The notes beneath the pieces were generated by a model that was given only the letters and a program-made list of their open reading frames with translations, was not told the DNA's origin and made no database searches. DNA of 64,000 nucleotides from Jejuia rubra (GTDB lineage Bacteria; Bacteroidota; Bacteroidia; Flavobacteriales; Flavobacteriaceae): the NCBI RefSeq assembly GCF_042684665.1, contig NZ_JBHULY010000034.1:248001-312000 (forward strand), written 5' to 3'. Every line of letters starts with the position of its first letter. Positions within the stretch are counted from its first letter, which is position 1. Positions 58,006 through 64,000 of this stretch are shown here, piece after piece. The position numbers were made by a program, and so were the translations under genes.

Positions 58006-59763
58006 TTATCCTCTATGCTCTTCGGCTTCGCTCAACTGTTTTAGGTACAAATCCTTGTAGTAGCCTTCCGAATTGACAAGGGCCTCGTGGCTGCCCTTTT
58101 GGATGATTTCACCATTGTCCAAAACAATGATTTTATCCGCATTTTTTGCAGAAGATACACGATGGCTAACGATTACGGTCGTTTTATTTTTAGAGATTTT
58201 GAATAGATTTTTCAGGATTTTCTCTTCAGTTTCGGTATCCACGGCAGAAAGGCAATCATCAAACAAAAGAATCTTTGGGGATTTAATAATGGCTCTTGCT
58301 ATAGAAACTCGTTGCTTCTGTCCACCCGAAAGCGTAATACCGCGCTCACCTAAAACAGTGTCATAGCCTTTGTTGAATTTTACGATGTTTTTATGAACCT
58401 GTGCATTTTTTGCGGCCGTAATTACTTCTTCATCCGTTGCATCTTCTTTCCCGAATTTTATGTTGTTTTTAATTGAATCCGAAAACAAAAAGGCATCCTG
58501 TGGTACATAGCCGATATTTTCGCGCAGGTCATTCAGATTGTGCTGTTCAATACTAATGCCGTTCACTTCAATACTGCCTTTGTCTACATCGTAAAGTCTT
58601 CCAATCAAATCTAAAATCGTGGATTTTCCTGAACCTGTTTTACCTAAAATAGCCAAAGTTTCCCCTTCTTTGATTTCAAAAGAGACACCTTTTAATGCCT
58701 GGATATTGGTGTCGTCATAGGTGAAATAAACATCATCGAATGTAATATCACCTGTAACTTCGGTGTGGCCGTCTACCAAATTTTTTATTTCAGGCTCTAT
58801 TTTTAAAAATTCGTTTATACGCTTTTGGGAAGCCTCGGCCTGTTGCACAATAGAGGTGACCCAACCCACTGTAGCCACGGGCCAGGTGAGCATATTCACG
58901 TAAATAATAAATTCGGCAATGGTACCCAGACTATCAATTTTTCCGTTGATGTATTGCATGCCCCCAATATAAATTACCAAAAGGTTACTGGCTCCAATAA
59001 GCAAAATCATCATAGGGAAAAATAGGGCTTGAACACTTACCAAATGCAACTGTTTTTCTTTACTGGTGGTAGAAAGGGCATCAAAATCGGCAGCCGTTTT
59101 GGGCTCGATGCCGTAGGCTTTTATAACGGAAATTCCACTGAAAGATTCCTGTGTAAACGTGGATAATTTAGACAAATATTCCTGAACAACAGTACTGCGC
59201 TTGTGGATTTCCTTGCTCAATTTGTAGATAATCACCGATAGAATGGGCAACGGAAGGATAGTATAAAGCGTTAATGTTGGCGCTTGGTTGAACATGTATG
59301 CCAACACAATCACAAACAAAGTCAAGGTATTGATGCTGTACATAATGGCAGGGCCTGCGTACATCCTTACCCGCCCAACGTCTTCACTAATACGATTCAT
59401 CAAATCCCCAGTGCGGTTCTTTTTATAAAAGTTAAGCGAGAGTTTTTGATACTGCTCATAAATTTCATTTTTGAGGTCGTATTCGATATATCGGGACACA
59501 TTAATAATTGTTTGCCTCATAAAAAATGTGAAAACCCCTGCAATAATGGCAGCACCAACAATATAAAGAATGGCCTCCAACAATTCGGCTTTCATGGCCG
59601 TTTCGGTAAGGTTGGCTTCGTTTTCAATAATTTCAATAATACGACCGACATAACGTGGACTTACCATCAAAAAAATCTTTGCGGTAATGGTGATAATCAC
59701 ACCTATTATCAAATGGGTTTTGTATTTGAGGAAGTATTTATTTAAATGCCTGAGCTCTTTCAC
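58006..59763 (-). CDS. MsbA-like ABC exporter (fused permease and ATPase)
   Basis: Half-size ABC exporter that should work as a homodimer. Six membrane helices lie in residues 1-310 (for example IIGVIITITAKIFLMVSPRY, ILYIVGAAIIAGVFTFFMRQ and LFVIVLAYMF). The ATPase domain has Walker A LAILGKTGSGKSTILDLIGR near 368-387, Q-loop GYVPQDAFLFSDSIKNNIKF, signature ITLSGGQKQRVSIARAI, Walker B LLFDDCLSAVDTETEE and the H-switch VIVSHRVSSAKNAD. The D-loop site reads Asp-Asp-Cys rather than Asp-Glu-Pro, as in many heterodimer-capable exporters. The length is 585 residues. Lipid, peptide or drug export is possible; the substrate is unknown. Confidence 0.92.
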   Translation of the reverse strand: MKELRHLNKYFLKYKTHLIIGVIITITAKIFLMVSPRYVGRIIEIIENEANLTETAMKAELLEAILYIVGAAIIAGVFTFFMRQTIINVSRYIEYDLKNEIYEQYQKLSLNFYKKNRTGDLMNRISEDVGRVRMYAGPAIMYSINTLTLFVIVLAYMFNQAPTLTLYTILPLPILSVIIYKLSKEIHKRSTVVQEYLSKLSTFTQESFSGISVIKAYGIEPKTAADFDALSTTSKEKQLHLVSVQALFFPMMILLIGASNLLVIYIGGMQYINGKIDSLGTIAEFIIYVNMLTWPVATVGWVTSIVQQAEASQKRINEFLKIEPEIKNLVDGHTEVTGDITFDDVYFTYDDTNIQALKGVSFEIKEGETLAILGKTGSGKSTILDLIGRLYDVDKGSIEVNGISIEQHNLNDLRENIGYVPQDAFLFSDSIKNNIKFGKEDATDEEVITAAKNAQVHKNIVKFNKGYDTVLGERGITLSGGQKQRVSIARAIIKSPKILLFDDCLSAVDTETEEKILKNLFKISKNKTTVIVSHRVSSAKNADKIIVLDNGEIIQKGSHEALVNSEGYYKDLYLKQLSEAEEHRG

Positions 59764-59784
59764 CTGAAATCAAAAAATGTTCGG

Positions 59785-59792
59785 CAAAGATA
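59785..59792 (-). promoter_or_regulatory. TAnnTTTG box upstream of the ABC exporter gene
   Basis: On the minus strand this reads TATCTTTG, an exact TAnnTTTG match, 21 bp before the start codon at 59763. A TTTA lies about 20 bp further upstream. Confidence 0.5.
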
Positions 59793-59904
59793 AGCCAATA
59801 AAATCATAAAGCCTTTTGATGAAGTACCCTTTACTGTTAAATAATCCCTAAACATTTCACTACAACAAAATCTGAAATTTGAATCGGTTTTAGGAAAATA
59901 GTTT

Positions 59905-59912
59905 TATTTTTG
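59905..59912 (+). promoter_or_regulatory. TAnnTTTG box upstream of nusB
   Basis: TATTTTTG, with TTTG at 59878-59881 about 23 bp upstream, fits the two-part flavobacterial promoter. It lies about 57 bp before the nusB start. Confidence 0.5.
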
Positions 59913-59969
59913 CCAGCGTAAAAAAGCAATAAAACACAACCTACGTTTTAACTTAAGTTCTTTGTCATG

Positions 59970-60914
59970 ATGCTAAACCGACGACATATCCGCGTAAAAG
60001 TAATGCAGACCATTTACGCTTTTAATGGAAGCGAAAGTGATGATTTAAGCAAGGATGAAAAATTCCTGCTGTTTAGTATCGACAATATGTATAATCTTTA
60101 TTTGTTGCTAATTTCCTTGCTTCTGGAGCTACAAAAGAGGGCAGAGGCAGACCTTCAGAAAAAGCGAAAAAAGCATCTGGCAACTTCCGAAGACAAAAAT
60201 CCTAATAGAAAGTTTGTGAACAATCAGGTCTTTCAAAAGATGCAATCCAATGCGGAATTGAAGGGGCTCATTGACAATAATAAAATGATAAATTGGGAAC
60301 TGGACAGCGAGTATGTCGGTATCATTTACAAAGCGATTATTAGCAGTGAATTATATGCCGATTATATGCAAACCAGAGTGTCCGACTTTAAAGAGGATAA
60401 AGATTTTTTTATCGATATGTTTAAGGACATTGTTGCGCCTAACGAGAAATTGTACGAGTATATAGAGGACAAGAATTTAACTTGGCTGGACGACTTACCG
60501 ACGGTGAATACCACCATTTTAAAAATGTTGAGAAAATTGAAGACGAGCACACCTGACACACATTTCACTCCTGAATTGTATAAAGATGCGGATGATAAAC
60601 AATTTGCTATTGATTTGTTTAGAAAAACGATTTTGAATAGTGCCTCTATCAATGGTGAAATCGAACAAAAAACCAAGAATTGGGATGCCGACCGTATTGC
60701 CAATTTGGATTATGTACTGCTTCAAATGGGCATTTCAGAACTGCAACATTTTCCGTCCATTCCTGTAAAGGTGACTATTAACGAGTACTTGGAAATTGCC
60801 AAGGAATATTCAACACCAAAAAGTAGCATCTTTATCAACGGAATTTTGGACAAGTTGGTGAAGGAGTATAAAACCGATGGGAAATTAAACAAGGTAGGGC
60901 GTGGGCTGCTATAG
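59970..60914 (+). CDS. nusB: transcription antitermination factor NusB (long form)
   Basis: RNA-binding factor of the rRNA antitermination complex. The N-terminal NusB motif LNRRHIRVKVMQTIYAF is near residues 2-18. The C-terminal half has the canonical core: KTILNSASINGEIEQKTKNW, RIANLDYVLLQMGISELQHF, PVKVTINEYLEIAKEYSTPK and SSIFINGILDKLVKEY. About 170 residues are inserted between these parts, giving 314 residues against about 140 in E. coli. The long form is usual in Bacteroidota. I prefer the second of two adjacent ATG codons. Confidence 0.92.
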   Translation: MLNRRHIRVKVMQTIYAFNGSESDDLSKDEKFLLFSIDNMYNLYLLLISLLLELQKRAEADLQKKRKKHLATSEDKNPNRKFVNNQVFQKMQSNAELKGLIDNNKMINWELDSEYVGIIYKAIISSELYADYMQTRVSDFKEDKDFFIDMFKDIVAPNEKLYEYIEDKNLTWLDDLPTVNTTILKMLRKLKTSTPDTHFTPELYKDADDKQFAIDLFRKTILNSASINGEIEQKTKNWDADRIANLDYVLLQMGISELQHFPSIPVKVTINEYLEIAKEYSTPKSSIFINGILDKLVKEYKTDGKLNKVGRGLL

Positions 60915-60967
60915 TATCGTTTCCTGTTAAGAAAGCCATAAAAGTTTTCAAACCATCAAAATATTGT

Positions 60968-60975
60968 TATTTTTG
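60968..60975 (+). promoter_or_regulatory. TAnnTTTG box upstream of the DUF1573 lipoprotein gene
   Basis: TATTTTTG ends 31 bp before the ATG at 61006. It overlaps the first codons of a longer reading frame (from 60964), which argues that the real start is 61006. Confidence 0.5.
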
Positions 60976-61005
60976 CGCACCAAAGCACTTAAAAACATTA
61001 CTATC

Positions 61006-61482
61006 ATGAAAAAAATAATTTTAGGACTTAGTACTTTATGTATGGTGGCCTTTACATCCTGTAAAGATGATGCCAGTAAAAAAATTGACGATACCAAAGT
61101 AGCCGAAGCGGCTGCTAGAGATGAGGTAGCTTCAAAATTCCCAGTGTTGGAATTTGATAAAACCGAGCACGATTTTGGTGAAATTGAAGCCAAAACGCCT
61201 GTTGAAACAATTTTTAAATACAAAAATACAGGTGAAGCACCATTGGTGATTACTAACATAAAAAGTTCATGCGGATGTACTGTGCCTCAAGATTGGAGCA
61301 GAGAGCCATTGTCTCCAGGAGGTGAAGGTCAATTTACAGTAAAGTTTAATGGTAGCGGTACCAACAAAGTATCAAAAACCATAACGGTGACCGCCAACAC
61401 TGAAAAAGGGACTGAAACCGTAAAAATCACGGCGTTTGTAAAGCCAGACCCAAATAAAGCACAGCCTGCGGCAAAAAGCTAA
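61006..61482 (+). CDS. DUF1573 domain lipoprotein
   Basis: Lipoprotein signal with lipobox FTSC (KKIILGLSTLCMVAFTSC, Cys18), then a charged spacer. The DUF1573 domain follows: FPVLEFDKTEHDFGEIEAKT, VETIFKYKNTGEAPLVITNI, KSSCGCTVPQDWSREPLSPG and GEGQFTVKFNG. This Ig-like, ASH/MSP-related domain is very common in Bacteroidota envelope proteins and its role is not well defined. The length is 158 residues from the ATG at 61006. yajC follows after 10 bp, so the two are probably co-transcribed. Confidence 0.9.
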   Translation: MKKIILGLSTLCMVAFTSCKDDASKKIDDTKVAEAAARDEVASKFPVLEFDKTEHDFGEIEAKTPVETIFKYKNTGEAPLVITNIKSSCGCTVPQDWSREPLSPGGEGQFTVKFNGSGTNKVSKTITVTANTEKGTETVKITAFVKPDPNKAQPAAKS

Positions 61483-61492
61483 ATAAAGAATT

Positions 61493-61780
61493 ATGGGAGA
61501 AGGATTCGGCAGTTTATTGCCATTTGTATTGATGTTTGTGGTGATTTATTTCTTTATGATTGCACCTCAAATGAAGCGCGCAAAAAAGGAAAAGAAATTT
61601 GCCGCTGAATTAAAAAAAGGCGATAGAGTGATTACCAAGAGCGGATTACACGGCAAGATTGCAGAGTTAAACGACAAGGATAACAGTTGTGTGATTGAAA
61701 CCATGGCTGGAAAATTGAAATTTGATCGCTCTGCCATTTCCATGGAAATGAGCAACAAGCTTAATGCACCAGCAAAATAG
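61493..61780 (+). CDS. yajC: Sec translocase accessory subunit YajC
   Basis: Small inner-membrane protein of the SecDF-YajC complex. One N-terminal membrane helix (LLPFVLMFVVIYFFMIAPQM near residues 8-27) leads into the diagnostic PQMKRAKKEKKFAAELKKGD. RVITKSGLHGKIAELNDKDN and CVIETMAGKLKFDRSAIS follow. The length of 95 residues is normal. secDF is not adjacent. Confidence 0.95.
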   Translation: MGEGFGSLLPFVLMFVVIYFFMIAPQMKRAKKEKKFAAELKKGDRVITKSGLHGKIAELNDKDNSCVIETMAGKLKFDRSAISMEMSNKLNAPAK

Positions 61781-61802
61781 TACACATCTTTTTAGATGAA
61801 AT

Positions 61803-61831
61803 GAAGGCTTCCTTTAGGGAGCCTTTTTTTC
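61803..61831 (+). terminator. rho-independent terminator after yajC
   Basis: AAGGCTTCC, short loop TTTAG, GGAGCCTT then a run of T residues: an 8-bp stem with one bulged T, just downstream of yajC. Confidence 0.75.
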
Positions 61832-61888
61832 TTAAAGATGTGAAGAGGTCTTCTCTGCTAAGGAAAAAAAGCGAGTACTAATTTTAAA

Positions 61889-61983
61889 ACACCCCTGTGG
61901 TCCCCTCTAGGGGACAACCAAAAAGTCCATGGGATTTTTTATGGGCGGAAACAAGTGTCCCCTAGAGGGGACTTTAGGGGTGT
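61889..61983. repeat. 95-bp double palindrome (inverted repeat with self-complementary arms)
   Basis: The left arm (61889-61915) begins ACACCCCT and contains TCCCCTCTAGGGGAC. The right arm (61956-61983) is its near-exact reverse complement, ending AGGGGTGT. Only about four bases near the middle of each arm differ. Each arm holds its own near-palindrome CCCCTCTAGGGG, so either two small hairpins or one large cruciform can form. A spacer of about 40 bp separates the arms. It occupies the gap between the convergent yajC and YdeI-like genes and resembles a MITE-like or dispersed flavobacterial repeat. Confidence 0.8.
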
Positions 61984-61987
61984 AAGA

Positions 61988-62587
61988 CTAGCAATTCTTG
62001 TATTTATCATGCAACCCAACGCCCTGGATAATCATTGGAATAATTTTTTCCAAGCGGGATTGTTTTGTGGCCTCCCGTTTGGCAGAACTGATATGTTCGA
62101 AATATTCTCTTTGTTTGTAGTTGGAAAGATTTTCAAAACTAGATTTTAATTCTGTGTTTTCTTTAAAAGCTTGTTGCAATTCTTCAGGAATAACAACGGA
62201 CTTTTTGCGCCTATCCGGTTTTACTTCCTTTCCCAGCTTTTGATTTTCAATGGCCTCTTTTACATAAGCTAGGACAACATTTTTATCAATATCGGCAATG
62301 GACTCAAAACGCATTTGGCGCATGGCCTTGGTTTTACCATCCTGAGCATTAGTCAGAAGATCTTGCTCGTCCTTTAAAAATACCCCATTAAAAAACCATA
62401 TCCCAAAATGGTTTTTAAAGGCTCCAAGACTCACCACGTTTTTGTTGTTGAGGGTGTACACTGGAAAGCTCCATTTGATGGCTTCTTCCAATTCAGTGGA
62501 TAGCATTATATCTCGCAACAAAGTCAAGGCCTCACTAAATTGCGGGTTTTCTTCAAGATATTCTTCTACGGAGTGGATTTTTTTCAA
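61988..62587 (-). CDS. YdeI/OmdA-family protein with DUF1801-like N-terminus
   Basis: 199-residue cytoplasmic protein. The N-terminal half is DUF1801-like: SVEEYLEENPQFSEALTLLR, EEAIKWSFPVYTLNNKNVVS and LGAFKNHFGIWFFNGVFLKD. The C-terminal half is the OmdA/YdeI region: SVVIPEELQQAFKENTELKS, NYKQREYFEHISSAKREATK and QSRLEKIIPMIIQG. The family is widespread in Bacteroidota; YdeI of B. subtilis has a reported link to stress tolerance, but no mechanism is established here. The stop codon lies a few bases from the palindrome at 61889-61983, so transcripts may run into it. Confidence 0.85.
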   Translation of the reverse strand: MKKIHSVEEYLEENPQFSEALTLLRDIMLSTELEEAIKWSFPVYTLNNKNVVSLGAFKNHFGIWFFNGVFLKDEQDLLTNAQDGKTKAMRQMRFESIADIDKNVVLAYVKEAIENQKLGKEVKPDRRKKSVVIPEELQQAFKENTELKSSFENLSNYKQREYFEHISSAKREATKQSRLEKIIPMIIQGVGLHDKYKNC

Positions 62588-62851
62588 TTATGAGTTTTGT
62601 TAATGTATTAATTATGATTTGCAGCTCGTTTCAGCACTTAATTTAACAAATAAAAATCAAAATACTATTCTGATTAAGTCATTCTTAATTAAGGTTTTAG
62701 GAAAGAAACTAATTGTCTGGACTCCTAATGGGAATTTATTTAGTTTAGAAACATAGGCATTTAAGAGCCGTACACCAAAAATTAGCTAACTTTCAGGTGT
62801 TCATCAATCGAATAATTATTATGTTTACATAACTTAAACCTGATATAATAA

Positions 62852-63451
62852 ATGAGAAAGGCACTTTGTATCATTTTGAATATTGTTTTTATAATTCCTG
62901 CTATTGCTCAAACCATAAAAACTAGCTCTGGAGATATTTCTGTTTTAGCTGGGGAAAAAGAACTGTCGGTTTCTTTTGGTTATGATAATATGCAAGTGCA
63001 CGGTTATGAATCAGAGTCTGATTTTATAAAAGATAAGGTCCGAATTAGAGAAGAGCATAACCCCGGCTCGGGAGAAAGATTTGAAGGTTCTTGGTTTGCA
63101 GATAGAGATACAGTATATGCGCCATTATTTATTGAACACTTAAATATTAAATTGCCCGAAAAAAGAAAAATTAATGTTTCGATTAACAATTCTAAAGCTA
63201 AATACAATTTGCATGTTCAAACCTTATGGGTTTACCCGGGATATAATGTCGGTTTTACACAGCCAGCCAAGATAGATGTCGTCCTTAAATTATATGAAAT
63301 GGCTAATCCGGAAAACATTATTTGGGAATCACAATCACCACTACGGATAAGGGCTAAAACGGCTCCTTATAAGAGGGAACTGAGGATTGGAGCCGCCTAT
63401 AGTTCATTAGCTACGAGTATGTCGTGGTTATTGAAAAAAAAGGCCAAGTAA
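62852..63451 (+). CDS. secreted protein of unknown function
   Basis: I do not recognise a family. A signal peptide is clear (RKALCIILNIVFIIPAIAQ, cleavage after residue about 20). The mature part of about 180 residues begins TIKTSSGDISVLAGEKELSV and has a beta-rich pattern (LNIKLPEKRKINVSINNSKA, then YNLHVQTLWVYPGYNVGFTQ). It ends with the basic YSSLATSMSWLLKKKAK. No lipobox cysteine is present. It stands alone, with a 264-bp region upstream in which I see no promoter match or other feature. It is probably periplasmic or surface-exposed. Confidence 0.75.
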   Translation: MRKALCIILNIVFIIPAIAQTIKTSSGDISVLAGEKELSVSFGYDNMQVHGYESESDFIKDKVRIREEHNPGSGERFEGSWFADRDTVYAPLFIEHLNIKLPEKRKINVSINNSKAKYNLHVQTLWVYPGYNVGFTQPAKIDVVLKLYEMANPENIIWESQSPLRIRAKTAPYKRELRIGAAYSSLATSMSWLLKKKAK

Positions 63452-63513
63452 AATAGAGAGTTTCGAAGTGAATTCCATAATTTAATAAAGCGCAAAGATC
63501 ATATTTTGGTCTT

Positions 63514-64000
63514 TTAGTTTCTTCCTGCTGTCAACTCCACAATCTTACAAATCACCTCGGTAGCTTTTATCATGCTTTCCACGGGAACGTATTCGTAACG
63601 CCCATGAAAGTTATGCCCTCCTGCAAAAATATTAGGGCAGGGCAGGCCCATGTAACTCAATTGCGAGCCATCTGTACCGCCTCGTATAGCTTTGATTAAG
63701 GGTTCCACCCCCACTTGTTTCATAGCTTTTTCGGCGATGTCCACAATATGCATTACAGGTTCAATCTTTTCTCGCATATTGAAATATTGGTCTTTGATTT
63801 CGGTGATGATTACTTCTCGCCCGTATTGGGAATTGAGTTCGTTGGTCAGCTTTTGCATCACCTCTTTTCGGGCTTCAAAATGGCCTTTATCGTGGTCGCG
63901 GATAATATATTGCAAGGTGGTTTCCTCCACATCCCCATTAATGTCATGTAAGTGAAAAAAGCCTTGGTAGCCCTCAGTGTGTTCGGGAGTTTCCATTCGC
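63514..64000 (-). CDS. pepT: peptidase T (tripeptide aminopeptidase), C-terminal part cut by window edge
   Basis: The frame continues beyond the right edge; the ATG at 63996 is internal, since the preceding codon is in frame and aligns with the family. The last 160 residues of the M20 peptidase are visible: PEHTEGYQGFFHLHDINGDV, YIIRDHDKGHFEARKEVMQK, AIRGGTDGSQLSYMGLPCPN near the C-terminal zinc ligands, and IFAGGHNFHGRYEYVPVES. The last segment holds the conserved histidine of M20 enzymes. PepT removes N-terminal residues from tripeptides in the cytoplasm. Full length should be about 410 residues. Confidence 0.93.
   Translation of the reverse strand, partial: RMETPEHTEGYQGFFHLHDINGDVEETTLQYIIRDHDKGHFEARKEVMQKLTNELNSQYGREVIITEIKDQYFNMREKIEPVMHIVDIAEKAMKQVGVEPLIKAIRGGTDGSQLSYMGLPCPNIFAGGHNFHGRYEYVPVESMIKATEVICKIVELTAGRN

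Noticed and set aside
63494..63514. Hairpin AAAGATCA/TGGTCTTT at the end of pepT as a terminator
   Set aside because: The stem needs a G-T pair and no proper T-run follows on either strand.

Overview
The window looks like a chromosomal segment of a low-GC marine-type Flavobacteriaceae (Bacteroidota). The evidence is a set of lineage-typical genes (a PorV/PorQ-type beta-barrel protein, a DUF3276 PUR-alpha-like protein, a cyclophilin-FKBP fusion, a long NusB, a RecQ without zinc cysteines), TAnnTTTG-type -7 promoter boxes, frequent TTG/GTG starts and almost no Shine-Dalgarno sequences. No rRNA, tRNA, CRISPR array, transposase or prophage gene was seen.

Left edge (1-2287, minus strand): the 5' part of a class I SAM methyltransferase cut by the window edge, then an ABC-F ATPase.

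Centre (2390-42222, plus strand): one nearly gap-free run of about 38 genes for a complex surface or secreted polysaccharide. A TAnnTTTG promoter sits just in front of it. It begins with the export lipoprotein (Wza-like) and the tyrosine autokinase/co-polymerase (Wzc-like, with a Tyr-Gly repeat tail). Next come PAPS metabolism (cysQ, cysC) and an ABC exporter pair (Wzm/Wzt-like). The long glycan-assembly section has about ten GT2-like, seven GT4-like and one exostosin/GT47-like glycosyltransferases, plus two GT-B-like proteins of unclear activity. Interleaved modification enzymes are four methyltransferases, a sulfotransferase, an acyltransferase-3, a hexapeptide acetyltransferase and a pyruvyltransferase-like protein. 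A nonulosonic-acid cassette is embedded: a CMP-sialate synthetase fused to a KdsC-like phosphatase, and a NeuB-type synthase without its SAF domain. The run closes with a Wzy/WaaL-like polymerase or ligase and a WcaJ-type initiating phosphoglycosyltransferase. No Wzx flippase, ATP sulfurylase (CysD/CysN) or NeuC was found. The inferred product is an acidic heteropolysaccharide that may be sulfated, pyruvylated, methylated and acylated and may carry a KDN- or sialate-like sugar.

Right part (42228-64000): conserved chromosomal genes. These are DUF4105 and PorV/PorQ-like envelope proteins, PssA, DUF808, an SPFH / small membrane protein / Arc-like regulator trio, lptB, tatC and kdsD (envelope biogenesis), recQ, the fused peptidyl-prolyl isomerase, a run of small enzymes, CsaA, DUF3276, an MsbA-like ABC exporter, nusB, a DUF1573 lipoprotein, yajC, a YdeI-like protein, an unrecognised secreted protein and the C-terminal part of peptidase T cut by the right edge. 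Intergenic spaces hold hairpin terminators and several palindromic elements that resemble dispersed flavobacterial repeats, including a possible structured RNA at 48944-49026 and a large double palindrome at 61889-61983.
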